From Absidia repens (Eukaryota; Mucoromycota; Mucoromycetes; Mucorales; Cunninghamellaceae), in NCBI GenBank assembly GCA_002105175.1, contig MCGE01000001.1, forward strand, positions 496,001 through 560,000: a stretch of DNA of 64,000 bases. The letters are read 5' to 3'. A program made the translations under genes and the position numbers. The notes beneath the pieces were generated by a model. It worked only from the letters and a program-made list of their open reading frames with translations. It was not told the DNA's origin and searched no databases. This document shows positions 12,122-24,064 of the stretch, one piece after another; the stretch's first letter is position 1; every line of letters begins with the position of its first letter.

Positions 12122-14800
12122 ATGTTTTCAAAACCCAATCCTTTTGATGAACTTGTTAGTAAGTACACCATATATCAGTTTGGTATCATTGAAGAAACTC
12201 ACTTCTTTTTCTTAATTTTTTATTTTTATAAAAAACATCTTCGTACAGCTACCGCCACTGATGAGAACTTGACCTCGGAAAACTGGGATTCCATTCTTAT
12301 CGTATGTGAACGAGTATCCAAAAGTCCTCCTGATGGGTAAAAAAAAAAAAAAAGTGATAATAAAAGAAATACGATATACAAGAGTTGACTCAAGGATTGA
12401 ACTGCCAAGTGAAATCCTGCAGTCCGACTTTAGGCTATTCCTTGGCATACTTTGAACTCAACTCTTTTTTTATTTTTTTTACAATGTAGTGCCAGGGACT
12501 GTATTGCTGCTGTACAAAAACGGCTTGGTCATAGAAGTGCCAATGTGCAACTTTATGCTCTTGCAGTAAGTTCAAAAGAAGAAGAAAGGATTAAATATAT
12601 ATATAATACAATCTCAACAGTAACCTCATTTTCCATTTCTTTTGGTTTGCTTTGTAGTTGACAGATGCTTTGGTAAAGAACTGTGATGCCACTGTCCATC
12701 GTGAAATATCCTCAAGGTCATTTACAAATACACTCAGCAAATTGGTTCACGAAAAGGTAATAGCGAAAATTGAAGGATATGCGACGGTGGTTGGAACTTA
12801 CGACTCACAGGCTTCTTTTGTTTTTTATCAACCTAGTCTACTCATGAACAAGTACGCATACGATCACTAGAATTGATTCAAACTTGCTCTTTTGAATTCC
12901 GTGCTGACTCTACTCTTGGTTTGATGAATGATGTTTATCACTCGTTACGTGCGGAAGGTATTCAATTCCCTAACCCTCAAAAGCCCAAGAAGGAATTCAC
13001 CCAGGTAAAAGTCGGCGATCTTTGTGATACGATAAATTCTTAAAACTCATATATTCTCCTTTATTACTTTACATAGACGGAATTGGACAAGCAAAAGGAA
13101 GAAGAAGAATTTCAACTGGCGTTGGCATTGTCTTTATCAGAAACCGAAAACCGATCTTCCTACAAGGTAAGTAACAGCAATTCTCCTACGAAAAATAAAT
13201 GGTTTCGCTAATCAAAGTACTCTTTTCGTAGGCTTCGTCGTCTGCATCATCGAATGCTGCTGTTGCATCTGTACCGATATCTACCTCGACCACTACTGCT
13301 GCAGCCTCCGCCAATACCACCAATTCTTCAACAGCTCCTGCAAACGTAAGAAGAAAAACAGATATGACTTTCTTTTTCTTCGAATGATCTCGATATTAAT
13401 CTAGGGCTCATTTTGATTATTAGGCTCCTGAAGAACCCAAAGTGTCTCGAGTACGAGCGTTGTACGATTTCCAACCCACTGAGCAAGGCGAACTGGGATT
13501 CCAAAAAGGCGATATTGTGCGAGTAATCGAAAGCGTCTACCGTGATTGGTGGAAAGGGGAACTTCGTGGCAAGACCGGTATCTTCCCTGTGAACTATGTG
13601 GTAAGCTACATAGATTATGAAAAAGAAATTAAAATATCAAGACTCAATTGGTATTTTTATTATTATTAGGAAAAAATCATGGATCCTACACCAGCGGACC
13701 TCATGAAAGAAGCACAAATGGAAGCTGAGGTGATGGGTGAAATTCGTAATGTAGAAAGGCTATTGGATATACTCGGAAATGTAGACCCTCGCAAGGACGC
13801 CTTTTCTGAAAATGACGAACTGCAAAACTTATACAATGGTTCATTAGCGATTCGACCCAAGTTAGTGCGATTGATCGAAAAATATAGTCTGAAAAAAGGT
13901 AAATAAGAATAACAAAGCATTCGAAAAATGTCCACCAAGTTTACCTTTTTTTTTTTAGATGAATTGGTCGTGCTCAACGAAAAATTCCTGCAAGCTAGAA
14001 CTATGTACGACCATATGCTGAACGATTCGATTGCAAAATACTCGACTCCTGGACGTAAGTATCGAAAAATGTTAAGTGCAAAAAGTATGTATGATGTATT
14101 AAACTTTCTCGTTTGTTTTTATTTAGTTCCCAATGGGGCTGCTTATGGCACACCTAGTTATGATCAGCGACAGGCACAACTAAACCAACCTCAACAACAA
14201 GTTCAACAGAATTACGGATATACCAACCAAACTTATCAACAACAACAAGGATCGCCAGTGTCAGCACAACTTCAGCAACAACAATATGGCTTCCAGCAGC
14301 AACAGCCCTCGATGCCTTCTCCACAGCAGCAACAACAGCAGCAGCCGCAACAGCAAAATGTTTATGGAGGATACCCACAAGAATCAGCCATACCTCCACA
14401 ACAAGCACCAGTATCGTACGACGCAAATGCCCAAACACCAAATTACCCCAACTATTCTGCTCAACCTTCGTACACTGTCAACAACCCCACTGTTTCTACT
14501 CCCATCTCATCAAATGCTACTCCAGGATACCCCCCTTCTGGCACTGATGCATATAACAACTCGGCGCAAGCTCAACCGGCTCAACAGGGTGGAGTTTTCA
14601 ATGGCTACAACGGTCAGGATCAGACTCAACAGGCCCCTTACAATGGAAATGTGGCACAACAACCGATGTATACGCAAGGAACGCCTCAACAGACACATCA
14701 AACTAGTTATGCCCCACCAGCTACTCCAGCTGCAGCGCCTGGCGGTCCCTCTGGTCAGGTCTACAATCCTCCTCAACAAACCTATGTCCAAAATTATTAG
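12122..14800 (+). CDS. HSE1: ESCRT-0 subunit HSE1 (STAM homologue)
   Basis: A 618-residue protein in eleven exons (12122-12158, 12249-12336, 12490-12565, 12658-12756, 12837-13013, 13077-13166, 13232-13345, 13424-13600, 13670-13898, 13959-14054, 14127-14800). The VHS domain covers about residues 1-150. A ubiquitin-interacting motif ([14 protein letters not shown]) lies near 170-183. An SH3 domain with ALYDF, WWKGEL and GIFPVNYV covers 233-288. A helical GAT-like segment follows, then a ~220-residue Gln/Pro/Tyr-rich tail. This VHS-UIM-SH3-GAT order is diagnostic for HSE1/STAM, which pairs with VPS27 to capture ubiquitinated cargo on endosomes for multivesicular body sorting. The downstream UTR holds repeated TTTAGTTTTAG. 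Confidence 0.95.
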
Positions 14801-15189
14801 TTTAGTTTTAGTTTAGTTTTAGTTTAGTTGTAGTAGTGTTTTTATTTTATATATAATCGTAGCAGTTATATTATTATTAGGCATTTTATATTTATATATC
14901 TTATCAATAAAGGTGAAATTATTGGGTGAAATCAAAAGCAAGCATATTCTGGTCTTTTTTATTCTTATCATTGCTATTGATATTTTCAGGGACACAACAG
15001 TGACTCCTCTCTACCCCGCTATTTTGTATTACGAAGAATGAAGTATGTGAAATGTTATGTGACTAAGCTGTAGAAAAAAGAGAATTACCATAATCACTGT
15101 TTTTTTTTTGTTTTTTTGTTTTTTTTTTGTTGTTGTTGTTGTTCTTCTTTTCTTCCACCAGGACCAAAAAAAAAAAAAAAAAGAGGATA
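14801..15189. terminator. HSE1 3' UTR with TTTAG array and poly(A) signal
   Basis: Directly after the HSE1 stop, TTTAGTTTTAG-type repeats run from about 14800 to 14835. AATAAA follows at 14906-14911. This matches the known fungal TAG...TAGT efficiency element followed by a positioning element. The remainder to 15189 is AT-rich with T8-T9 runs and should include the promoter of the protease gene. Confidence 0.55.
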
Positions 15190-16483
15190 ATGATAGCGTC
15201 ACGTTACACATCTGTGTTTATCATTTTACAATGCATAATGATGATGCCGGTGCCTGTGACATGTATACAAGAAGGTATCACCGTGACCGACAGTACTTTT
15301 TACCCCTTTTATGTCATGTTGGGCAATCCCCATGTGTGTGGAGGGACCCTGCTTAGCTTGAACCCACCCAAAGTGATGACCGCCGCTCATTGTGTCATGG
15401 ACAGCCCTCATCCTTCTGGATTGATTGCAAAAAAACAAAAAAATCCATATTTTGTGGGCTACAGTCATGCCGATCGACGACAACAACGTTTGATGAACAT
15501 TGTTGACTGGGTGATTCATCCGGCGTATGATAATCCTGACAAAGATGGCGATCACCAACATCCGCAAGAATACGATATTGCCATCTTGACATTGGCATCC
15601 CCTCTGGCTCCTTCAAAATATGTACGCAAGGCGTCCATTTGGTCTCCCGCTCTTTTGGGTCGTCCTGATCGACACGATAGTCATTTGGAAGGTAAAATGG
15701 GGTTGGTCAAAAACAAAACGAAAACTCCGAAGTTCGCTTTTAGTAAAACGTGGCGAGCGCGCGCCTTTTTTTTTTTTTTTTTAATTAGGCACCCTGATCG
15801 GTTATGGTTACAAAGCATTTGATCAGCCAGAATCTATCATTTTACAACAAATGTCTCTTCAAGTGAATGATTATCAGCCATTGACAAACAGTATGGTGAA
15901 TGCATTGGCAACCTATGATCCAAACAATAGAATGGCTTGTCATGGTGACTCTGGTAGTCCTCTCATTGTCCAAATGCCCTTCGGTTCATCCATGCACCCA
16001 TTTGTGGTCGGTACCTTGGCAAGAATTTACGGTGTGCACGACCCTAATCCGGGTCACCCCACTTGTCCTGTCAAAATCCGATCCGATGCAACGATCATTC
16101 AAAGTTTTGTCAACCTGGTTCCTCTCCTTCCTTGGATTTCACAAGAAACCAACCAGACCATTGAACAACTCACCACACCATCTATTATACAGCCAGGGGA
16201 CTATTTCGATGACGACAATGACGACTGGACCACCGTTGAAAGTCTGCATCGCCATGCGAAACCCAGTGCCTTGTCTTTAGGATCCATTGGCAGACTGTTT
16301 TTATTTGATTCCTATTCTTTGACCGATGACGACGACTACCGGGTATCAACCACCTCTTTTGGTATTGGTCACGCTCTTTTGCCCAACATGATCTCATCTT
16401 CATCCAGTCATTACAATTCTACTTCTCCATGTTTTATTTTTATTATCTCCTTTTTAATAACCTTCTTTTTTTTAATTGTGTAA
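15190..16483 (+). CDS. Secreted trypsin-fold (S1) serine protease, probably GPI-anchored
   Basis: A 398-residue protein in two exons (15190-15691, 15789-16483). The chosen ATG gives a hydrophobic signal peptide of about 25 residues ending near PVPVTC; the frame stays open upstream through poly-A/T but adds an unlikely Lys-rich leader. The catalytic triad is complete: His67 in TAAHC, Asp129 in YDIAIL, Ser222 in CHGDSGSP. The substrate pocket sits near VGTLARIYG. Cysteines before His67 and around Ser222 suit the usual S1 disulfides. The last ~20 residues are hydrophobic (FIFIISFLITFFFLIV) after a Ser-rich linker, as expected for a GPI attachment signal or a single C-terminal TM helix. It probably acts at the cell surface; the substrate is unknown. 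Confidence 0.9.
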
Positions 16484-16850
16484 TTGCCCTTATTTATAAT
16501 ATCTATGCCCCATGTATTATACCACACCATTTTATATTTATTTACATGTCTTATAGTATATACATTCAAACCTTACTATCCTAATAAAACTATGACTTTT
16601 TTTTTTGTTACATATCATTTCCCATCAACCACACAAATGCAATTATAATAAAATTAAATATGTTGTTTTATTGAATAATGACAATAATAAAAAAAGGGGA
16701 TATCATTGATACTACAGGGAAGTAAAAAATGTACTACGGTTAATACTATCTGGAACCAAAAATTGGATTATCAGTAAATGGGAAGCTGGATCAATCGCTG
16801 CATAATATTAGTCAGGTAAAAAAAATAAAAAAGTTGGCACTTCTGCAAGA
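16484..16850. terminator. 3' flank of protease gene
   Basis: AT-rich noncoding DNA with AATAAA-type signals at about 16582 and 16648. No other gene seen. Confidence 0.45.
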
Positions 16851-17520
16851 ATATTTCAACCCCCACCCGCCTGGATTTTTATATTCTTCAATATTTTTTT
16901 TTCCCCTCTCTTTCTTTTTCATTTTCTTCACAATTGTGACTTCTTTGGAATAATGGTCGACTTAGATTAGTATCAGGACTAGTTTAGAAGGGGTTTCAGA
17001 AAAGGGCTTACGAGATGCATGGGGAAACCCTTTCATTTTGGATCTAGGATCTGAGCACACCATTAGTTGGCTTTTTGAAGTCTTCATGAACTTAGTTTAA
17101 TAGTAGTAGTTTGTCCATAGTTTGTATCCCTATTTGAATAAAATCTGTCTCTTTCTATATGCTTCAATGTGAAAAGTCCCATTTGTCTCCTATTATGTTT
17201 TTTTTTTTTTTTTTTTTTTCAATAGATTCCTTTTACATACTGCATTAAAAGATCGCTCAGGCCTTGTACAGCACAACCTTTTTCACCACGAGCCTTTTGA
17301 CATACATATAAACATATACCTTTATGCTTTATACATGCAATAGATCCTTTTGTTACCGTTATGGACATCCCTTTATACTAGTGTTGACCATTCTCCGGAT
17401 TTCCAACGAGATCACCGTATGCCTTATGAAGTAAATATTGTCCTTTAGTTTAGTGAAGACCATAGCGCTTCAATATACTGATTTAATAAAATACAGTCTA
17501 TTTTTTTTATTGCAAAATAA
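16850..17520 (+). repeat. Dispersed noncoding element, copy B
   Basis: Core at about 16965-17065 with CTAGTTTAGAAGGGG, GATGCATGGGGAAACCC and TTTTGGATCTAGGATC. It is followed by ACCATTAGTTGGCTTTTTGA and AATAAAAT signals. It lies head-on to copy C, with a CTATTC-type minisatellite between them. Confidence 0.75.
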
Positions 17521-17539
17521 TGATAAATTAAGATGATGA

Positions 17540-17650
17540 GCTATTCTATAGTGGAGGTGAGGGGACGCTATTCTTCAGTGAGTGGCAAACTATTTCGCAA
17601 TGTAAGGGAAGCTATTCCACGGTGTGTGACAAAAGATTCTACAGAGAGGG
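17540..17650 (+). repeat. CTATTC minisatellite, ~22 bp period
   Basis: Three to four imperfect units such as CTATTCTTCAGTGAGTGGCA, CTATTTCGCAATGTAAGGGA and CTATTCCACGGTGTGTGACA, each about 22 bp apart. Related units occur at about 23463, 24636, 37080 and (minus strand) 53690. Confidence 0.6.
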
Positions 17651-17739
17651 GGGGAAGGGGTGTTACAAAAGCATCGTCGAAAATAAAAAGAGAGAAGTAC
17701 TCGTAGACCTAGAGAGAGTGACAAAAATAAATTAATACA

Positions 17740-18720
17740 TACAGATACAATCTACTCAGTCTAAAGATGGCTACGCTGGTGGGAAAAGGTCCACGTTTCA
17801 TACTAGGTGACCTAACACTATCAACCGGTCGCCAAAGCCGCTGATAAACAAGAAGGTGGTGGGGAAAAAAAAGTTCTATGGAGGGAGCTACAAAGACAGT
17901 ATGGTATAAATTTATTATTATGATGTTTAATAGTAAGTGTTCCATGACTGGAAACTAGACGTTGGGTTTTAAGGCAGGAAATCATCATACTGGGTGAACT
18001 AGAAACTAAATATTTGGTAGGATGCTCAAAAAAAAACTAGCTACAATAACGGCATTATTTACTATCTAATGGGCTCAGAGAAAGGTTAATGAAAAAAAAA
18101 AAAAAAAAAAAAAAAAGTTAAACGGATATTGGTAGAAGAATTTAAAAATAGGCAATGTTAATCTAGAGAGGCAAGTGCAAAAAGGACTTTATTATATTGG
18201 ACAAACAGCAAGAGACACTGAAGTGGCGTCTTTCGTTGAAGGCACAACACTGGTCGATACTCATCAAAAGGGGTGACGGTAACAAAAAAGGAATCTATTG
18301 TACAAGACATGAGAGAGACTAATGAGACATTATTCATTGAAGTATGTAAAAAGAGACAGATTTTATTCAAATGTAGAAGCAAACTATGGACAAACTAACA
18401 TTGAACTAAGCTAATGTAGGCTCCAAAGAGCCAGCTAACAGTGCCTTCAGATCCTAGATCCAAAATGAAAGGGTTTCCCATGCATGTTGTAATCCCTTTT
18501 CTGAAAACACTTCTAAACTAGTCCTGACACTAATCTAAGTCCATCAGAACCCTGTAGGTGTTACAATTGTGAAGAATTAACGAAAAAAATAAAAAGGAAA
18601 AAGAAAGAGCGCGAAAATAAAAACTGGGCGGGAGTAAATAAAGCTTTCACGTGGGCGGCATTTAAAATCTTCTCGGGCGAGCCAATTTTTTTTCACATGC
18701 TGAAGTTTTGGGTCGCTTGA
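17740..18720 (-). repeat. Dispersed noncoding element, copy C
   Basis: Minus-strand copy. The core lies at about 18440-18535. AATAAA-type signals read on the minus strand lie near 18365. The CACGTGGGCGG box lies at about 18650, which is upstream in element orientation. A 27-29 A run at 18089-18116 interrupts it. Confidence 0.75.
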
Positions 18721-19302
18721 AATTGGTTGGTTATGAGGCAAAGTTGATTGGATTTTTTTTTTAGGACTGTTGTTGTGATTTTACTTACATGGATTGATAA
18801 AAATGAAAATGTCCATCCATCTATCTAACCCAGTTTTATGAATCGAAATTAACGAATCATAGGATGATGAGTGGAAATCTAAAAAGGTCAAATGTCCCCT
18901 TTTTTTTTTCTTTAAACTAATACTAATTATTATACGCTATGTTCTAGCGTTCAAAACCAATGCCAACCTATCAAGAACGTTCTCCGATTCAAATACCATA
19001 ATTTAAAAAAACCCAGACTACAATACTAAATTATCCCCCACCTTGGAAGTTTTTTTTTTTTTTTTCCTTGGAATGATAAGTTTCAACTACCATGATACCA
19101 ACCTTATCTTTCCAGCCCTACGGGGAAAAGGGATCACAGACGTAAGAGCTGCCCACAATGAAAATTAGTTTATTAGTTTAGTACATCTCCCTCTCCACAT
19201 TCTCTTTCCTCCTTCACCCTTCCCCCGCCCTTTGATCGGATGCAACCTTTGGTATTGACTGGCATAATCAAGGCTCAAGAACATTGTGACCATCTGCAAA
19301 TC

Positions 19303-19335
<33 letters not shown>

Positions 19336-19989
19336 ATTCCATAGCAGCATTCATTTGAACACTACCCAACCATGACTCAAGCAAATCCATTGTATGTCCT
19401 GCCTTGCATCTCAATCCTATTCCTGCTTCCTTAAAAAACCAAGTCCAATTCATCAATCACATTATCAAGCATATTGTATTATACATTGCCAGTACTGCCA
19501 CAAAATCCAATTATTGCCAACAACTATCATTACCTATTAGTCATACCGTTTTACATATTGCAACCTATTACCTATTACTCTTCAATCGATCTTATATCAA
19601 CAATAATCCTTCATCCGATCAATCAATATCTTTCAATATCATTATTTTCAATAAAAACCATAATTCTTTTATTCCAATTTAATCATTGTTTTGAATATAT
19701 TAATGTATTGGCATATATAATATATATTGGATGGGATAGATGGATGCATGAATGTGGCAAGCTGAGAATGAATAATCTTTAATGCATATCTGGTAACTCC
19801 GTCCCCACCGAAGTGTGAAAAAGCATATCGTTATTTTCTTCCATATACACATTCAATGTATATTCATTAATCAGAGCTACTGAGAACGACAGTTAGGTGA
19901 ATTCATATCTAACTCCTCATTTTTTCGCATGCACACGTACACACACGCCCGCTAGTTCTTTTTTTTTTTAAAAAAAAAACTTCAATGTC
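18721..19989. other. Intergenic, no gene recognised
   Basis: AT-rich DNA with a CAT microsatellite (about ten CAT/ATC units, 19305-19336) and CAATCAATC-like simple sequence at 19450-19690. Short open frames here are low complexity and are not supported. Confidence 0.5.
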
Positions 19990-20270
19990 ATTTGACGAGA
20001 CAACTAAACATATGAGAGAGCCTAACGAGAAAACAAACAATATATTTTATTCGAATAGAGACATAAACTATAATTACTAACACAAAGCTAAACTAATAAT
20101 GGTTCCGTGACATCCCTCTCTACTACGAGGTTACCCTAATGGCGGTCCCAAATCACGAATCCAAAATGAAAGGGTTTCCTCATGCATGTTTATGTTGCAT
20201 TTTGAAAAATTTCCCTGATTCAAAGTTCATACGCTAATGCTAAGATTGCCTAGGCATTCCATGATGCTTT
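19990..20270 (-). repeat. Dispersed noncoding element, diverged subfamily, copy D
   Basis: Minus-strand copy. It shares ATTTTGGATTCGTGATTTGG and CATGCATGAGGAAACCCTTT (element orientation) with the family, but differs in the 5' half of the core, like copy H at 42.4 kb. These two define a second subfamily. Confidence 0.6.
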
Positions 20271-20776
20271 TCGAAAAAAAAAGAGAAAAAGAAAAGTAAG
20301 CGCATTCCGCCAGAACCCCTCCCCCCACCAATATTATGTTTTTGGATCCCCGCTCTATTTTTCTCGGAGGCAAGGGGAGACCCATCGCCAGGCAACGACA
20401 ACCACCAGGTGGATCGACTTCAAAATTCCCAAATAGTATGTGTATAATTATGACAAACATTTTTTGATTAAAACAATCATCGGAGAAGAGGCCAGTCTTC
20501 CAGTATAAAGCAACCAAAGTTTAAAATCTTTAAGGGCAACGACTATCTAGATTATCTTAACGCCCCATCACAAAATAATTACATCATTTAAACGAAAACT
20601 AAAGTATCCCATCTATTTTCACGCTTCACACAATCAAAGCTTGATATGTCGTAGTAAAATAATGATTATGTGTTCTTTATTTAAAACATAGGTATTGTAA
20701 TCAACTAACGAAACTAATACTATAGGTGAGAGGAGGGGGGAGAAGAATATAACAATATAATTGAAGGGATAACAAA
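20271..20776. other. Intergenic, downstream of VMA5
   Basis: No gene recognised. It contains the 3' flank of VMA5 on the minus strand. An open frame on the minus strand (20227-20517) overlaps repeat D and has no known domain. Confidence 0.45.
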
Positions 20777-21206
20777 TTATGTATGATGGGAATCAAAATA
20801 AAGATCGAATTGTACATACGGTCTATAGCTGCTATCGTTGACGGTTTGAAGATCGTGATCCAAGATCTCATCTTGTTGGCTTGATGAATTCAGACCATGG
20901 GTACCACCTAAACGGCCGTACTGAGCCAGGAGAGTTTCATCGACCTTTTTTTCAAATTTGGGTTGGACTGCAATAGAGACCGCGGTAAAATCAGGAGGAA
21001 GACCATAACGTAATACAGTTTCCACAAACACACGTAGCGCTTTGAGATGGACCCAAGAAGCAAATAATTCGCCAAAGTTGATCTTCGCTAAGCGGCCCAA
21101 TTCTATTTGTTGTTCCATTTCTACACTGCTGACCTGGTCCAATTCCTCTTGTTGTAATTTTAAAGCATCTTCATCATACGTGAAATCCCGCACAATAAAT
21201 CTAACA

Positions 21207-21269
<63 letters not shown>

Positions 21270-22476
21270 GCCACTCACATTAGGATCATCACGTCGATTT
21301 TTAAATATATATATATATATATATCTTTCGTACCTGTCTTCTCTAGCTTTGTGGGTAAATTCATCCACCACACGTTGGAATAAGGTGATTGTGAAAAGAC
21401 CAAATTCATCATCTTCCGCCACTTTTACCGAGGATCGTGGCACGACCATGGACGTCAGTGTTTCGTATTTGCCATTCCATTGTTTGTACAAAGATCTATC
21501 CATAAAGGAGCAAATGCGTCAGTAAAGCAGCGTTCCAACCATCTCTCGTTTATTAGAAATTTGTTTACTTGCTTTGGTACAGCGACAACCAACGTTGTAA
21601 GGTATTCAGAATTCAAGACGCAATGTTGTTTCTTGATGATACCGTTCAAATTTTTGACAGACAAGTTCCCACTACACACCAGCAAATGAAAAAAAAGAGC
21701 TGGTCATGTACAGTTTCCTATTATTGCCATGATGGTACCCTAAAAGATCCTGTTTCACTTACGTTTGCTTGCGTTGAAGAGTTTGAAGGGAATTTTTGTT
21801 TTGGGTATAGGTATTCAACTTGGTCTTCATGATGGCATCAATGGCATTGACTTCCTATTTGATAAGCAGATGATACTATCGGTCAGTCTGACATAGAATG
21901 TTGTCAATGTCACTTTTTTTTTTTTTTTTTTTTTCACCTGACTCAAAGTAACTGTTGTTTCTTGTAGCGATTTATCCGTACGATATTTCATAGTGTTCCA
22001 CTGGAAAGTACGAATATATTGATCGATTGATTCTACGATAATAAGACAATTAGTAAAATATGATATTACGCCTATTTAAATATTCAATTCGGTATTTGAG
22101 AAAAAGTCATATTTACTATCATTGACCAATAGAGTTTGTTCGTGGCTGGTGGTGCCAAGGGTAAAGGTACGTACGATATCCGCAATCTTGTTCACAGTTT
22201 GTTCAAATGCTATATCGTATTTCACCAAGTCGTCTGATAACAAGACAAGCGTATCTAAGGTTCCAATCTGGTGCAAAAGGAAAGAAGAGGTATGTTCCTG
22301 GTTAAGGCACCTCTATCAAAAGTATATGTCGTACCTATTTTTTTTTTTTTTTGTACCTTGAAGTCCGGGATAGGAAAGGCGTTTGTGTCAGCATATTCGG
22401 CCAACTTGGCCTTGATATTCAAAAATGTTGTTTTTTTTTGGGCCGTCGCGGGCACTGAGATAAAAGTGTATTTCAT
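20777..22476 (-). CDS. VMA5: V-type ATPase subunit C
   Basis: A 380-residue protein in seven exons (22476-22357, 22267-22117, 22032-21938, 21854-21763, 21671-21573, 21495-21334, 21200-20777). It is the stator subunit of the vacuolar proton pump that links V1 to Vo and is released on reversible disassembly. Family landmarks are IGTLDTLVLLSDDL, FQWNTMKYRTDKSL, GNLSVKNLNGII, VLNSEYLTTLVVAVPKSLYK, and near the end HLKALRVFVETVLRYGLPPD. The length matches yeast Vma5 (392). The reading frame at VAVPK|SLYK requires a GC-AG intron (donor GCAAGT, complement of 21567-21572). The next intron holds a 60-nt A run (T on the coding strand) just before its 3' splice site. The ATG at 22476 is used because it precedes the conserved FISVPA segment; a short upstream exon is possible. 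Confidence 0.95.
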
Positions 22477-22929
22477 ATCGCTTTATTGAGAAAGAGGATA
22501 ACGGCTTACTGATTGCTGTCAAGTGGTGCTGGTGATGATGGCAAAGATACTGTTTACTATTGGGGGTAGCTAAAAAGTCGGATATCGCTTCGTAGATAGT
22601 GGGACAGAAACTGCTATTGAAATAAACGCTAGTGAAGAAAAGAGACGGAAATGAAAAAGAGAATAGTTGGCGACAAAAAAAAAAAAAGGTCGAAACATTT
22701 ATGGAGTTGACAAGAACGCCAGAAAATTTGAACCGCCGATTTAGACTGATCAAAGCAAGCTCAGAGATGAAAGATACTGCCATAATATACAACCGTCAAG
22801 AAATTTTAAGCTTTTATCGTTAATAAAAATACTGCCGCTAGGGTTACTTTATTTCGAAATATTTAATATGGATCCGATAAAAAATTGTGATGGTTTAGTG
22901 GCCGTGACCTTACAGACTTTTTGACGGGG

Positions 22930-23560
22930 GTTGAATTAATCCCCCCACCAGCCTGCATGGTTTATTAAAAAAAAAAAAAAGGCAGTGTACAGAGAAAAAA
23001 GAAAGGGGGAATGAACCAATTTCTCTTCACTATTGTTGTTGACCTGATGGCCTTGGCTTTCTGTTAGAACTAGTTTAGAAGGGTTTTAGAAAAGGGATTA
23101 CAAGTTGCATGGGAAAGACCTTTCATTTTGATTCGAGGATCTTGGGGGATGTCTTGATTAGCTTAGTATGTCACTTTTCTTTAATAAACATATCTCTGCT
23201 TCAATAAAACTTGTCTTTATTTGAAATAAATGTGTATTTGCTTCAATGATGTGCGTTTAAGCTTTATTAGAAGTTTGGAGATCCCTTTTAGAGATCCTTT
23301 TTTTTTTATTTGACATCGTTCCTTCTTCTACACCATTCTTCTAGACTAGCGCCTCTCTCAACTACTATTAGCGGCCTCTATTTACATCTTCTTTCCTTTT
23401 AGTATAGTATTGACTATTATGATTCAATAAAAGCTTTTTTTATTTTGCAATGAACAATGGAATGGCAAAGCTATTCTACTGTGATAGGCTATTGTACATA
23501 CTATTCTATTGCGGTAGACTATTCTACATACTATTCTATTGCGGTACACTGTCTGTGTTT
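22930..23560 (+). repeat. Dispersed noncoding element, copy E (duplicated with F)
   Basis: Starts near CCAGCCTGCATGG (about 22950). The core is at about 23067-23150 (CTAGTTTAGAAGGG ... TTTTGATTCGAGGATC). AATAAA signals follow. It ends in CTATTCTA-type units with alternating 18 and 12 bp spacing. It is near-identical over most of its length to copy F about 1.15 kb downstream in the same orientation. Confidence 0.8.
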
Positions 23561-24064
23561 GATGGGGGGTTTTTTTTATTATTTTTTTATTGGTTTGGAA
23601 AGCCTATAGTAGGTATTACTACTTTTGGAAGGCTCTCCCGGCCTTTTTTAGCTGATTTATATGTTTTTTTTAGCGGTATGGAGGGGTTGTTCTGTGTGTA
23701 TGGGGATATTGAAAAAAAAAATGGTATGAGTAGAAGGAGGATATGACTAGAAAGCGGATCCAAGCAAACGTGAATGTCCAAGTATGTGTGTGGTTGAATG
23801 GTGGGCAATAATGTAGAGGCGGTTATTATGGCTGTAGGCTTTAGCTGTGAGCTTATAGGCGTAAACTTTAGAGCATTGTGCAATTAATTGTATGATAGAT
23901 GGATAGTTGGTTTGGTGACAAAAATGATTGTATAATATTTCTAAAGATGCATGGAAAATTTGAAGTTGAACGGTTTCGTAGTTCGTTTTATATAAAGCGA
24001 AGAAGAAAATATTGCACGTTAACTCGATTTTGTAGGCTGACATACCTCCATATTTTTTGGCAGT
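23561..24064. other. Spacer between repeat copies E and F
   Basis: About 500 bp of AT-rich single-copy-looking DNA. No gene recognised on either strand. Confidence 0.45.

Noticed and set aside
19165..19350. Met-rich minus-strand frame
   Set aside because: It is produced by the CAT microsatellite.
22388..22792. Extension of VMA5 upstream of 22476
   Set aside because: The added residues have no similarity to V-ATPase subunit C, while the ATG at 22476 fits the family N terminus.
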